DNA of 64,000 nucleotides from Aurantiacibacter atlanticus (GTDB lineage: Bacteria > Pseudomonadota > Alphaproteobacteria > Sphingomonadales > Sphingomonadaceae). The first letter of the stretch is position 1; each line of letters starts with the position of its first letter. Shown in pieces: positions 37,791-47,144 of this stretch. Position numbers and translations under genes: made by a program. The notes below the pieces were generated by a model, which was not told the origin of the DNA, did no database searches, and was given only the letters and a program-made list of their open reading frames with translations. The DNA lies in contig NZ_CP011310.1 of NCBI RefSeq assembly GCF_001077815.2, positions 2,948,401-3,012,400 of the forward strand. The letters run 5' to 3'.

Positions 37791-37892
37791 CCTAGCTATC
37801 GCCCGCTGTATTTTGCGATCATATTCAGCCTGGTGGCCTCGGCCATCTTTTCGCTATTCATCATTCCAGCACTTTACATGCTGCTGACATGA
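37791..37892 (+). pseudogene. C-terminal remnant of an RND efflux transporter
   Basis: The frame from 37791 to the TGA at 37890-37892 encodes YRPLYFAIIFSLVASAIF and then SLFIIPALYMLLT. This is the typical last membrane helix and end of an RND/CusA-type pump. An in-frame stop lies just before it at 37779-37781, and nothing upstream could encode the rest of a protein of about 1000 residues. It is therefore the tail of a lost pump gene. Its stop overlaps an in-frame ATG of the patatin gene. Confidence 0.75.
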
Positions 37893-37924
37893 TAAACCCA
37901 CTTACAAGTAGAGGCACTCGACTG

Positions 37925-39082
37925 ATGCGGCAACTGCTGACCTTACTACTTCCCATTTCGCTCGCGCTGAGCGGGTGCACCACCTGGCCCGATCGTATTC
38001 CGCATACTGAGGCGCAGGCGGCGATGGCGCAAGTGCCGGGCTTCGCATCGATCCGTTATTGGGCAGATGCTCCCGCCGCGACGTTTACCATGATGCGAGA
38101 AGATATGGCGGTCGATGCGACTATCGCCCGGCCCGATACCTTGCTCGCCCTTTCAGGCGGGGCCGATGATGGCGCCTATGCTGCGGGCTTCCTCAAAGGC
38201 TGGAGCGATACGGGTGATCGCCCGCAGTTTACCCTCGTTTCGGGCGTCAGCACAGGTGCATTGATTGCCCCCTTCGCTTTCCTCGGTTCTGACCATGATG
38301 ACAAGCTACGCGCTTTCTTCACTGAGATTTCGCGCAAGGATATTTATCGTCAGCGCGGAATAGTGGGCCTGCTTACGCGGCCCAGCGCAGCGGACGCCAA
38401 TCCGCTCAAGCTTCTAATCGCACAAAATATCGACAGCAGCCTGCTTGATGCCATCGCAATTGAGCATGGTCGGGGCCGACGTTTGCTGGTGCAAACGACC
38501 AACCTCGATGCCGCCCGCGGCGTAATCTGGGATATGGGAGCGATTGCGCAGAGCACCCATCCACATCGACTTGAGCTGTTCCGCGAGGTCTTGCTCGCAT
38601 CGGCCAGCGTGCCAGGCTTGTTCGCACCTGTGATGATCGAGGTGACCGGAAGTGATGAGGAACGCTTTTCCGAAATGCATGTGGATGGCGCTACGACAGC
38701 CGGTTTTCTTGCCGTCCCCGAAAGCATGGCACTCTCCAGAGATCATAAATCCCGCACCGGACAGGATCGAATCTTCGTGATTATGAACGGTCGACTGCGG
38801 CCGCAATATGAGCTTGTTGAGGCATCGATCTTTCCGATTATAACCCGTGCGCTCAGTACGGTCCTCTCCGCGCACGACCGTTCGATCCTTGTCAACGTGC
38901 AGAATTTCGCCGCCAACAACGATATCGGGTTCGCCATGAGCTATATCGGGGCAGATTTCGATTTTGAAACGGATGAGCTGTTCTCTCAACCCTATATGAA
39001 CGCGCTCTACGATCATGGGATAGAACGCGGGCGTGCAGGTGACTGGTCGAATAGTGTCGATGAGGCGCAGAATACTCCATGA
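37925..39082 (+). CDS. Patatin-like phospholipase lipoprotein
   Basis: The 385-residue protein begins with a lipoprotein signal (MRQLLTLLLPISLALSGC, Cys18). The patatin fold shows the Gly-rich oxyanion loop LSGGADDGAYAAG at 77-89, the nucleophile GVSTG (Ser109) and the catalytic Asp in HVDGATTAG. It would hydrolyse acyl chains of membrane lipids in the periplasm or at the outer membrane. The frame also opens at ATG 37889, but the lipobox favours 37925. It precedes a mechanosensitive channel, a phospholipase D family gene and a phospholipid transport operon on the same strand, which points to envelope lipid care. Confidence 0.88.
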   Translation: MRQLLTLLLPISLALSGCTTWPDRIPHTEAQAAMAQVPGFASIRYWADAPAATFTMMREDMAVDATIARPDTLLALSGGADDGAYAAGFLKGWSDTGDRPQFTLVSGVSTGALIAPFAFLGSDHDDKLRAFFTEISRKDIYRQRGIVGLLTRPSAADANPLKLLIAQNIDSSLLDAIAIEHGRGRRLLVQTTNLDAARGVIWDMGAIAQSTHPHRLELFREVLLASASVPGLFAPVMIEVTGSDEERFSEMHVDGATTAGFLAVPESMALSRDHKSRTGQDRIFVIMNGRLRPQYELVEASIFPIITRALSTVLSAHDRSILVNVQNFAANNDIGFAMSYIGADFDFETDELFSQPYMNALYDHGIERGRAGDWSNSVDEAQNTP

Positions 39083-39350
39083 GCGTCGGCCTCCCGGTCT
39101 TTGACGTTGACGGAGGCATGTAATCGGTTGGCGCGACAGTTGGCTTTATCCAGCAACCCCGCCCGCATTTGGGCACCTAGAGCTACGCAGAATACGACCG
39201 TTGGTCGGTGATCCGGGCGAGGCCGCGGCAGTTGAAGCATCCGGCTCGCGGAGCCAGTTCGCTGGTGGTATTGCCCCGCCCCCTATGTATCCTTGACGCG
39301 GAAATTTGCTAAGCGCTTTGCAGAATGCTGGATGACATGGAAAACGAAGA

Positions 39351-41045
39351 ATGAAAGCGGCTCTGCATCTATTCCGCGTGCTGATCCTTGGTGCGATCAC
39401 CCTTGCACTTGCATCTCCCGCAGTAGCGCAGTCGCTCCCTGGCGCGGAGATTCCTGAAGAAGAGCCGGTAAAACCCGCGCCGGATCCGTTTGGGCGGGAA
39501 ACACCGCGCAGTATGGTAACGGGCCTGCTCCAGGCATTGGGCGATGCGGACTACCTTCGTGCAGCGCAGTTCTTCGCGATGACAGCGGACGAACAGTCCT
39601 CTTCCATCGAGAATGCCGAGGTCGAGATGGCTCCCGACCAGAGGATCGAGGAAGAAGGACAAGGTGGTGGCGATCCTCCAGACGCCGCGCAGCGCGATCT
39701 GGAACGTGCTGCCGATCTGGCAAGGAAGCTCCAGATTGCTCTTGATCGCGGCGGGAGCCTGCTACCCTTTCCCGTGCTCTCAAACGCATCGACGGGCGTT
39801 ATCGATGATGGCCTCGCCGAAGATTTCGAGAGAGTCGGAAATCTTGCTGCAGAAGAAGCAGGAGCACCAATTCTGCTCCAGCAAATAGAGGTGGATGGCA
39901 CAAAACAGTGGCGTATCGCATCGGAAACAGAGAATGCGATTGAGCAGTTCGTGCCTGCCGAAGCGGTCGAGCAAGTCAGTGCCGAGGAGGGCACGAGCGT
40001 TGCTGGGGCGCCTCTCCTAGATTGGTTGAAGCTTATCGGCCTGGCGCTACTCGCCTTTGCCGCGTTCAGGCTTCTGGCGGCTCTCCTTATGGTCATTCTG
40101 AGGCGCGTCATCGCCACCCACGACACCAGTCCGGCCTATCGGTTTCTGGATGCAGCCATGCCGCCGCTGTCCCTCTATCTGGCGGTCCTCACATTCTACG
40201 CCACGGCTGACGGGCTCGGAGTGTCGATCGTTGCTCGGCAGACCCTGCTGCGATATGCCGCCATCGTTGCCTGGATCGCCCTGGCCTGGTTTGCATTGCG
40301 CTTGGTCGACGCGATCGCACGAATCGTGACTGGCCGGATGCACCGGGCCGAACGGCGTCAGGCGGTTACGATTGTCAGCTTCCTTCGACGTGGTGCGAAA
40401 GTGGTCCTGCTGGCCATCGCTGTCGTCGCCGTGCTCGACACGATAGGGCTCGATGTTACGACAGGTATCGCCGCACTCGGCATTGGTGGCCTCGCTCTGG
40501 CCCTGGGCGCGCAGAAGACCATTGAGAATTTGGTCGGATCGGTCACCCTGATCGCGGACAGGCCTGTGCAGGTTGGTGATGCCGCGCAGATAGGCGAAGT
40601 GTTTGGCACGATAGAAGATATCGGAATGCGTTCCACCCTCGTGCGGACACTTGACCGTACACTGGTGTCGATCCCTAACGGTTATCTCGCCTCGGAACGG
40701 ATTGAAAATTACGCTCTCCGGGATCGCTTTCTGTTCCATCAGACTATTGGCGTTACCTACGACACCAGTGCCGAGCAGATGGAGCAGTTGCTTCGCGAAT
40801 TGCGGGCGATCCTGGCCGATGACGGCAATATCATCGATGACGATGCACGGGTCCGCTTTCACGGGTTTGGCGACAGCGCATTACAGATCGAAATGTTCGC
40901 CTATTTCAATACGCGCGCCTATCCTGAATCGCTCGCAATGCAGGAAACGCTGTTATTCGCGGTCATGCGCAAGCTGGACGAACTTGGGATCGACTTTGCG
41001 TTTCCCACGCAAACGATACACCTGCAACGCGATCAGGAAGCCTGA
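39351..41045 (+). CDS. MscS-family mechanosensitive ion channel with periplasmic N-domain
   Basis: The 564-residue protein has a signal peptide (cut near VAQS), a long hydrophilic region to about residue 220, three or four membrane helices and then the MscS pore and beta domain. The landmarks are GIGGLALALGAQKTIENLVG, VTLIADRPVQVGDAAQIGEV, GTIEDIGMRSTLVRTLDRT and VSIPNGYLASERIENYA. It probably releases solutes at osmotic down-shock. A cyclic glucan synthase elsewhere in the window is also an osmotic adaptation gene. The next gene starts five bases after the stop, so they are likely co-transcribed. Confidence 0.92.
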   Translation: MKAALHLFRVLILGAITLALASPAVAQSLPGAEIPEEEPVKPAPDPFGRETPRSMVTGLLQALGDADYLRAAQFFAMTADEQSSSIENAEVEMAPDQRIEEEGQGGGDPPDAAQRDLERAADLARKLQIALDRGGSLLPFPVLSNASTGVIDDGLAEDFERVGNLAAEEAGAPILLQQIEVDGTKQWRIASETENAIEQFVPAEAVEQVSAEEGTSVAGAPLLDWLKLIGLALLAFAAFRLLAALLMVILRRVIATHDTSPAYRFLDAAMPPLSLYLAVLTFYATADGLGVSIVARQTLLRYAAIVAWIALAWFALRLVDAIARIVTGRMHRAERRQAVTIVSFLRRGAKVVLLAIAVVAVLDTIGLDVTTGIAALGIGGLALALGAQKTIENLVGSVTLIADRPVQVGDAAQIGEVFGTIEDIGMRSTLVRTLDRTLVSIPNGYLASERIENYALRDRFLFHQTIGVTYDTSAEQMEQLLRELRAILADDGNIIDDDARVRFHGFGDSALQIEMFAYFNTRAYPESLAMQETLLFAVMRKLDELGIDFAFPTQTIHLQRDQEA

Positions 41046-41050
41046 CAGTC

Positions 41051-42556
41051 GTGTGTCGGCCACGGTCCGAGCGGGCTCCAAAGATGTTGCCCAGCCGCAC
41101 TATAGGCGACACCTGGCTGTCGACGCTCCGCCTGGGATTGGCTCAAAACATTTCCGAAAATCCCGGCATGAGCGGCGTCGAACTGTTAAGTGACGGTCTT
41201 GATGCTTTCACGATACGAAAAATTCTACTTGAGAATGCCGAGCGTTCGGTCGATCTGCAATATTACATCTGGCATGACGATCTTACTGGCAATTTGATGC
41301 TTGAGCAGGTCAGAGCGGCTGCGGCACGAGGTGTCCGTATTCGTCTCCTGCTCGACGACAACGGGATCGCGGGGCTGGATCCGATACTTCGCTTGACGGC
41401 GGGCTCGCCCAATATCGAGATTAAGCTTTTCAATCCCTTTCACAGCCGGCGCTTCAAAGCGCTCAATTTCCTGTTCCGTTTTCGGCGCGCCAACAGGCGG
41501 ATGCATTCCAAGAGTTTTATCGCTGATAATCAGGTCGCGATCGTTGGTGGACGCAATATTGGCGATGAGTATTTCGCGGCCAAGCGGCTAGGCGTTTTCG
41601 CAGATCTCGATGCGGCTTGCATCGGGCCAGTTGTGCAGGAAGTGACGGACTGCTTCGATAGGTTCTGGGATTCCCCGCTTGCCGTTCAGATCGAGGAAAT
41701 TGTACCTGAGGTTTCCCCCTCCAATGCAGTTGAGTTGGAAAGCAGGCTTACCCGTCGGGTGGGTGACCGCGCATCAATAAATTACCGGCAGGACGTTGCC
41801 GATGCCCCTCTGCTGAGACGCTTAGCACAAGGCGAGGCCGAACTGACATGGGCGCCGGTCAAGCTCGTCAGCGACCCTCCGGAGAAGGTATCGAGCAATC
41901 TGGAGAAAGTGGACAGTTTGCTCGATGAACTCACCGACATCATCGGCGAGCCGCAGACCGAATTGCTTATCGTTTCGGCTTATTTCGTTCCCACGAATGA
42001 TGGAGCGCGCGCATTTGGAGAGATGGCACGAAGCGGTGTGGATCTGCGCGTGCTGACCAATTCCTACGCGTCCACGGATGTGGGCGTAGTCCACGCGGGC
42101 TACGCCAAGCATCGCCGCAAGCTGATCGAGGCCGGTGTGAAATTGTTCGAGGTGCCGGCCCCAAATGATGAGCCCAAGAAGGCGCGAAAGTTCATCTGGA
42201 CAGACTCCCGCAAGCGGAATGGTCAACCCGGAACGACCCTGCACGCCAAGGCATTCTCCGTCGACGCAAAACGCCTGTTCGTGGGTTCGCTCAATTTCGA
42301 TCCCCGGTCCTTCAATCTTAATACTGAACTGGGCATTGTGATTGATAGTCCCCGACTTGCAGAGCAGATGCGCACAGTCTTTGACACTGCGATCGAGCAG
42401 AACACCTATCACGTCGTTATCGACGACGGGCGGTTAGGCTGGATCGACGCAAGGGACGACAATCCCATGATTGAACAACAGGAGCCAGGGACAAGCCTCG
42501 TATCCCGCGCGCTGGTCCGGCTTCTTGAAAAGCTCCCGATCGATCCGCTCCTGTAA
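41051..42556 (+). CDS. Phospholipase D family protein (cardiolipin synthase-like)
   Basis: Two HKD motifs are present: MHSKSFIADNQVAIVGGRN and LHAKAFSVDAKRLFVGSLNF, each with H-x-K-x4-D. The protein of about 501 residues has no clear membrane span. Its first residues (TIGDTWLSTLRLGLAQN, then SGVELLSDGLDAFTIRKILL) resemble the YmdC/ClsC-type and related PLD proteins. It may make cardiolipin by phosphatidyl transfer, or hydrolyse phospholipids. The start is either GTG 41051 or ATG 41084. It lies directly after the MscS channel gene and before the Mla-type operon. Confidence 0.88.
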   Translation: MCRPRSERAPKMLPSRTIGDTWLSTLRLGLAQNISENPGMSGVELLSDGLDAFTIRKILLENAERSVDLQYYIWHDDLTGNLMLEQVRAAAARGVRIRLLLDDNGIAGLDPILRLTAGSPNIEIKLFNPFHSRRFKALNFLFRFRRANRRMHSKSFIADNQVAIVGGRNIGDEYFAAKRLGVFADLDAACIGPVVQEVTDCFDRFWDSPLAVQIEEIVPEVSPSNAVELESRLTRRVGDRASINYRQDVADAPLLRRLAQGEAELTWAPVKLVSDPPEKVSSNLEKVDSLLDELTDIIGEPQTELLIVSAYFVPTNDGARAFGEMARSGVDLRVLTNSYASTDVGVVHAGYAKHRRKLIEAGVKLFEVPAPNDEPKKARKFIWTDSRKRNGQPGTTLHAKAFSVDAKRLFVGSLNFDPRSFNLNTELGIVIDSPRLAEQMRTVFDTAIEQNTYHVVIDDGRLGWIDARDDNPMIEQQEPGTSLVSRALVRLLEKLPIDPLL

Positions 42557-42855
42557 GTTCGGCCACGACTGGTTGCTGCAATGGGGTCCCAAGATATTGA
42601 AGGTTCGATGGTACGGATGAGGCTGGCATTGCTACGCCAATCGATGGCCCGAACATCATGAGGCAGCGCTTGCCTACCCAGAAATTTAACGATACGGACC
42701 AGTTTACTTAAGGGTCACAAGCAGAGTCGCATGAGCTATTTGTCCAGCACGGATCTGACTGATCCCGGCAAATTTGGAGTGTATCCCGGGCCCGCTGCTC
42801 GACCAGTTCCGATTTCTGTTATTGCACCTTCGATTTCAGCTGCATTTCTTGTTCG
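42557..42855. other. Intergenic gap of 299 bp before the Mla operon
   Basis: No gene is seen. Two TACGGA half-sites (about 42611 and 42692) occur without a proper second arm and are probably chance. The promoter of the Mla-type operon should be here, but I cannot assign boxes. Confidence 0.5.
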
Positions 42856-43956
42856 ATGAATCCGGAGTCACGCCCAGAAATTTCCGTTCGAAAAGAGCAG
42901 GAAAAAACCACATTGGTCCTTTCGGGCGACTGGACCACGCAAAGTCTCGCAGACCTCCCAGAGACAGGTTCTTATGATTCTTCGGCTCATCTGGAAATCG
43001 ACTGTAGCGAGCTAGGCCGGATCGACAGCGTCGGTGCACTTGCGATCCTGACCCTGGCGCCCGAGGTGACGAAATCGGAAGGGCTGCCTGAAAATCTGAC
43101 ACGCTTGTTCGAACTGGTGGACGCGGCCACCCAAGGGGCAGATGTCCCAAGAGCTGACCGCCAACGACTGCACATTCGCTTGGGAAAAACGGTTTATCAG
43201 GCTGGGGAAGCCTTACGAACAAGCGCCCGATTTTTGGGAAAACTAGAGGTTTCACTGGTTCGCTCGATCGTTCACCCTAGCCGTATCCGGCCGGTTGCCC
43301 TGGCATCGTCAATCCAGAAAGCCGGACTCGAATCCTTGCCGCTGACTGCCATCATGACGTTCTTTATCGGGGCGGTGGTCGCCCTGATCGGAAGTGATCT
43401 GCTGGAACAATTGGGGGCATCTGAACTGGTTGTGGAACTGGTCGGCATCTCGGTCCTGCGAGAATTCGGTGTGTTGATACCCGCCATCCTTCTTGCCGGG
43501 CGATCGGCATCGACCTTTGCCGCCCAGATCGGCGCGATGCGCATGAACCAGGAAACGGAGGCAATGCAGGTAATGGGTATCGATCTGTTCGATGCGCTTG
43601 TTCTCCCCCGCTTCTTGTCCTTGCTCATCACCATGCCGTTACTTTCGGTCATCGCCATGATCGCCGGCCTGGCAGGGGGCCTGGTCGTCAGTTGGGGCAT
43701 TATGGGCGTTAGCCCGATCCTGTTTGTCGAACGATTGGAAAGTGCAGTGGATATTCGCCATTTCTGGGTCGGGATGGCAAAAGTTCCTGTTCTTGCTGCC
43801 GTGATAGCCATTGCCGGATGTCGTCATGGCCTGGCCGTCAAGGGCGATGTCGAACAACTTGGCTCCCGAGTCACAGTGGCTGTTGTCCAGGCGCTGTTCG
43901 CCATCATCTTTCTTGATGCTGCCTTTGCCATTCTTTTCAATGTGTTTGGCATATGA
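42856..43956 (+). CDS. mlaE: MlaE-type lipid ABC transporter permease with N-terminal STAS domain
   Basis: The first 100 or so residues form a STAS-like domain (TTLVLSGDWTTQSLADLP, LEIDCSELGRIDSVGALAIL). The MlaE permease follows from about residue 135, with five hydrophobic segments and the family stretches SLPLTAIMTFFIGAVVAL, RSASTFAAQIGAMRMNQETEA and GVSPILFVERLESAVDIRHF. Fusion of a STAS domain to the permease is common in alphaproteobacteria, whereas in E. coli MlaB is separate. With the next three genes it forms an inner-membrane complex moving phospholipids between membranes. The stop overlaps the ATPase start (ATGA). Confidence 0.92.
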   Translation: MNPESRPEISVRKEQEKTTLVLSGDWTTQSLADLPETGSYDSSAHLEIDCSELGRIDSVGALAILTLAPEVTKSEGLPENLTRLFELVDAATQGADVPRADRQRLHIRLGKTVYQAGEALRTSARFLGKLEVSLVRSIVHPSRIRPVALASSIQKAGLESLPLTAIMTFFIGAVVALIGSDLLEQLGASELVVELVGISVLREFGVLIPAILLAGRSASTFAAQIGAMRMNQETEAMQVMGIDLFDALVLPRFLSLLITMPLLSVIAMIAGLAGGLVVSWGIMGVSPILFVERLESAVDIRHFWVGMAKVPVLAAVIAIAGCRHGLAVKGDVEQLGSRVTVAVVQALFAIIFLDAAFAILFNVFGI

Positions 43957-44720
43957 GCGAAGAGAATGACCATATCATCCGTGTCGAGGGTCTGACCACT
44001 CGGTTCGGCGAGCATGTCGTTCACGAGGATCTGGACCTTGATGTTCGCCGCGGAGAGATACTTGCGATCCTTGGTGGATCTGGAAGCGGAAAGTCGGTTC
44101 TGGTGAATGCTATCCTCGGCCTTTTTGAACCGGATAGCGGCACCATCGAAATCTTTGGCAAGGAGATGTCGGATGTCTCTGATCGCCTTGCTGTGGATCG
44201 CCGCATTGGCGTGATGTTCCAGCATGGTGCGCTGTTTTCCTCTCTGACTGTTCAGCAGAATGTCGAAGCCCCTTTGATCGAGCATGCCGAATTGCGCGGC
44301 GAATGGCTAAGGCGGGTCGCCTTGATGAAGATTGGTCTGGTCGGACTTGCAGCCGAAGTTGCGCGCCAACAGCCGACCGAACTTTCAGGGGGCATGCGCA
44401 AGCGCGCTAGCGTTGCTAGGGCCCTAGCGCTGGACCCCGAATTGCTCTTTCTGGATGAGCCGACCTCGGGGCTCGACCCAATCGGCGCGGCAGAATTCGA
44501 TCAACTTATACGCACCTTGACCGATACACTCGGCCTGACCGTCGTCATGATAACTCACGATCTCGACAGCCTTTATTCCATTTGCGACCGCGCCGCCGTG
44601 GTGGCTGACCGCAAGATCGTGGAAACTGCCTCAATTCCCAAGTTGGAAGAGTCCGATCACCCATGGGTCAAGGATTTCTTCGCGGGCCGTGCGGGACGGG
44701 CCAAGGAAAGGAATTGCTAA
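43953..44720 (+). CDS. mlaF: MlaF-type lipid ABC transporter ATPase
   Basis: The 255-residue ATPase has Walker A GGSGSGKSVLVNAIL, Q-loop VMFQHGALFSSLTVQQN, signature LSGGMRKRASVARAL, Walker B LLFLDEPTSGLDPIGAAEFD and H-loop MITHDLDSLYSICDRAAVV. All catalytic residues are intact, in contrast with the LptB-like protein at 28076. It overlaps both neighbours (ATGA before, TAATG after) and so is translated in step with the permease and MCE protein. Confidence 0.95.
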   Translation: MSEENDHIIRVEGLTTRFGEHVVHEDLDLDVRRGEILAILGGSGSGKSVLVNAILGLFEPDSGTIEIFGKEMSDVSDRLAVDRRIGVMFQHGALFSSLTVQQNVEAPLIEHAELRGEWLRRVALMKIGLVGLAAEVARQQPTELSGGMRKRASVARALALDPELLFLDEPTSGLDPIGAAEFDQLIRTLTDTLGLTVVMITHDLDSLYSICDRAAVVADRKIVETASIPKLEESDHPWVKDFFAGRAGRAKERNC

Positions 44721-45628
44721 TGGAGCGAGAAGCGAATTACGGTCTTATCGGCGGGTTGACGCTTGTCCTCCTGGGCGCTGCGTTCGCATTTGTGCTGTGG
44801 TTGGGGCAATCCCAATTCGCCAGTGATTTCGACAAATACCGTATCGTTTTCGATGGCCCTATTCGTGGTTTGAGCGAAGGTAGCGAGGTTCAGTTTAATG
44901 GAATTTCCGTCGGGGAAATCACGTCAATCCAGCTCGATCCGGACAACCCAAATCTGGTTGTGACCGAAATCCGTGTTCGCGAGGATACGCCGGTAAGATC
45001 GGATTCAACTGCATCGACCGAGTCCGAGGGAATTACCGGCGGCAAGCATATTCAGATCGGCGCCGGAACGCCAACAAAGCCTTTGCTGAAAGAAAGCTCG
45101 AGTGATCAGCGCCCGACCATCCAGCCTGAAGCAAGCTCGATGGAATCGTTGATAGACGGCGGCGGCGAGGTGCTTGCGGATGCTTCGGAAGTCTTGAGCC
45201 GGGTCAATCGAACTCTTTCCGATGAGAACATCGCGAACATTTCGTCCGCAATTGCCGATGTTAAGGCCACCACCGAACAACTCCACGCCAGTCGCGGAAT
45301 GTTTGAAAAAGCGGAACAGACATTTGCCCGACTGGACCGCGCCGCTGCAGATATCGAAGGTGCTGCGCAGTCCGCGCGGACGGCGATTGACGTTGATGGC
45401 AGGGAAGCCTTCGCGGACGTGTCGGCAGCCGCAAGAGATTTGAAGGCTGGGATCGCCGAGGCGCGCACCGTCATCCAGCAACTTGACACAGCCACAAGCG
45501 GATTGGCCGGGCCGGGCGGATCGGGGATCGCGCAGACACTGGAATCGCTCGACGAAGCCGCGACTGAAGTCGAGCAGCTTTCTCGTCAACTGCGGCGTAA
45601 TCCCCGTGAAAGGAAACTACCAGAATGA
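44720..45628 (+). CDS. mlaD: MlaD/MCE-domain lipid-binding protein
   Basis: The 302-residue protein has one N-terminal membrane anchor (GLIGGLTLVLLGAAFAFVLWL) and an MCE domain (YRIVFDGPIRGLSEGSEVQFNG to about residue 120). A long helical periplasmic part rich in Ala, Glu and Gln follows to the end. This is the substrate-binding ring subunit of the lipid transporter. The start ATG overlaps the stop of the ATPase gene by one base. The helical extension is longer than in E. coli MlaD and resembles the tubes of Pqi/Yeb-type or actinobacterial MCE proteins, which may span the periplasm. Confidence 0.92.
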   Translation: MEREANYGLIGGLTLVLLGAAFAFVLWLGQSQFASDFDKYRIVFDGPIRGLSEGSEVQFNGISVGEITSIQLDPDNPNLVVTEIRVREDTPVRSDSTASTESEGITGGKHIQIGAGTPTKPLLKESSSDQRPTIQPEASSMESLIDGGGEVLADASEVLSRVNRTLSDENIANISSAIADVKATTEQLHASRGMFEKAEQTFARLDRAAADIEGAAQSARTAIDVDGREAFADVSAAARDLKAGIAEARTVIQQLDTATSGLAGPGGSGIAQTLESLDEAATEVEQLSRQLRRNPRERKLPE

Positions 45629-46242
45629 CCAGATTGCTATCGAAGAACCTTGCGATACTCGCGATGCTGGTTGGTCTGACGGGGTGCGGCGGCGGTGTTT
45701 TGGGGATTGGCGGCGAGACCTCCCTGTATCGGTTGGGCAATATTGCGGAGCCGACACCGGAAATCGCACACGGCCGCCGTCCTCTCTATATCGCTCGCCC
45801 GCAGATGCCTTCAGGCGTGGATGCAGACCGGATCGCCACCGTCGAAATGCAGGAGATCACATATCTGGCCGAGGCGCGGTGGGCCAGCCCCGCACCCGAG
45901 ATGATGAGCGATCTGATCAGGGAAAGCATAGAGCGCAACACAACCCAGGCCTATGTACCGATCCAGGCGGGATTAGCCGATCATCATGTTCTCTCTACGA
46001 GATTCACCTCTTACGCAGCCTATTATGAAAATGGACCGGAAGCGCCGCCGGTTATCCGTATTGCCGCTCAGGCCGAACTCACCCGGGCTACGAACTCTGC
46101 CCCTTTGGCAGTTGGAAAATTTTCCCGTGATGTGCAGGCGATGGAGAACACGGTTTCTTCAGTCATCGACGCTTTCGACACGGCAAGTGTACAAATTGCT
46201 GACGAGATGGCTGTCTGGGCCGGAGCGCACCTCGGCGAATGA
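45625..46242 (+). CDS. ABC-type transport auxiliary lipoprotein (PqiC/LptE-like partner of MCE protein)
   Basis: A lipoprotein signal (MTRLLSKNLAILAMLVGLTGC) is followed by a PqiC-type domain of about 180 residues, with LYRLGNIAEPTPE, PLYIARPQMPSGVDADRIAT and TYLAEARWASPAPEMMSDLI. Its ATG overlaps the stop of the MCE gene. It is likely the outer-membrane receptor for the lipid-transport tube. A short hairpin follows after 35 bases, between this gene and the convergent TetR gene. Confidence 0.88.
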   Translation: MTRLLSKNLAILAMLVGLTGCGGGVLGIGGETSLYRLGNIAEPTPEIAHGRRPLYIARPQMPSGVDADRIATVEMQEITYLAEARWASPAPEMMSDLIRESIERNTTQAYVPIQAGLADHHVLSTRFTSYAAYYENGPEAPPVIRIAAQAELTRATNSAPLAVGKFSRDVQAMENTVSSVIDAFDTASVQIADEMAVWAGAHLGE

Positions 46243-46276
46243 ACTGGTCGAGGCTTGGCGGCAGCTAAATTCTAAT

Positions 46277-46297
46277 ATCCCCCTGATTACAGGGGAT
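46277..46297. terminator. Possible bidirectional terminator between Mla operon and tetR gene
   Basis: ATCCCC and GGGGAT pair with an inner TG/CA step and one bulged C. The hairpin sits in the 64-bp gap between convergent genes. There is no strong T-run on either side, so the call rests on position and stem. Confidence 0.45.
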
Positions 46298-46306
46298 GGC
46301 CATCAA

Positions 46307-46933
46307 TCAAATTTTGGCGGACGACCGACAGCCGTGAACGAAGAGATGCACTGATCGATTCATTCGCTCGGCAGTTTCCGGAGTAAAGCCGGCGTCACTT
46401 ATGCCCAGCGCAGCACGACGAAATGGGGACAGGATCACAACCGAGACGAATTGTTCAGCGGCAAAATCTGTATCCGACACAGCAATCTCGCCTGTTTCAT
46501 CCGCTCTCTCCAACACCCTGACCACCAGTTTCGTCGTACGGATAAAGCCGAATTCATACAGCTTTTGCGCAAGCGCCGGGAAACGCGAAGCCTCTGCCAT
46601 GACGGCGCGCTCCATTGCGATATGGATATCGGAAAGCATCCAGGAGAGAAGGTTTTCAGCTAGAGCAGCAAGATCCTGGGTGACATCGCCAAGATCCGGT
46701 ATGTCTTGCTCCAGATCGTTCAATCGATCGTGGATTTCCGCCAGGATCACCGTCTCGAACAATGCGGATTTGCCCCTGTAACGAGTATACAGGGTTCGCT
46801 TAGATATGGCTGCTCTTTCGGCAATGCGTTCGGTCGTCGTTCTGACGAAGCCTTCTTCCAGAAAGACCTGACGAGCAGTCCGGAGTATCTTTCTCGATAA
46901 GGCCATCGAAGCTTGGCGCGTAGGCCTACCCAT
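46307..46933 (-). CDS. TetR-family transcriptional regulator
   Basis: The 208-residue protein has an N-terminal helix-turn-helix (ILRTARQVFLEEGFVRTTTE, AERAAISKRTLYTRYRGKSA) and a helical ligand domain of the AefR-like C-terminal type. It is convergent with the Mla-type operon and divergent, across 199 bp, from arsR. It could control the lipid transporter or an efflux system, but no operator was found. The ATG at 46933 begins MGRPTRQASMALSRK; a start at 46906 is also possible. Confidence 0.9.
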   Translation of the reverse strand: MGRPTRQASMALSRKILRTARQVFLEEGFVRTTTERIAERAAISKRTLYTRYRGKSALFETVILAEIHDRLNDLEQDIPDLGDVTQDLAALAENLLSWMLSDIHIAMERAVMAEASRFPALAQKLYEFGFIRTTKLVVRVLERADETGEIAVSDTDFAAEQFVSVVILSPFRRAALGISDAGFTPETAERMNRSVHLFVHGCRSSAKI

Positions 46934-47106
46934 TCAACCTGGATCCCATGACCTGTCACGCCCTTCTACAGCCGGTTATTGCACCATCTTACCATCGCCA
47001 ACATCTTTAAGAAAGGCAGAGGCGTACCAGCGTCACCCAACGTGACTTTCACGCTATGGAGCACGAAGACCACTCAGTCTGTCGCCAAAGCCACCCTTTG
47101 ACTCTT

Positions 47107-47144
47107 AGTCTTATATCTGTATTTCATGATATATGGATAAGACT
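47107..47144. promoter_or_regulatory. Candidate ArsR operator overlapping the arsR start codon
   Basis: Two nested perfect dyads occur: AGTCTTAT (47107-47114) with ATAAGACT (47137-47144), and ATATC (47113-47117) with GATAT (47128-47132). The start codon at 47133 lies inside. An AT-rich dyad at this place fits self-repression by an ArsR-type repressor. Confidence 0.6.

Noticed and set aside
42600..42710. Two TACGGA hexamers upstream of the Mla operon as regulon sites
   Set aside because: Neither has a second arm at the right spacing, and about thirty such hexamers are expected by chance in the window.
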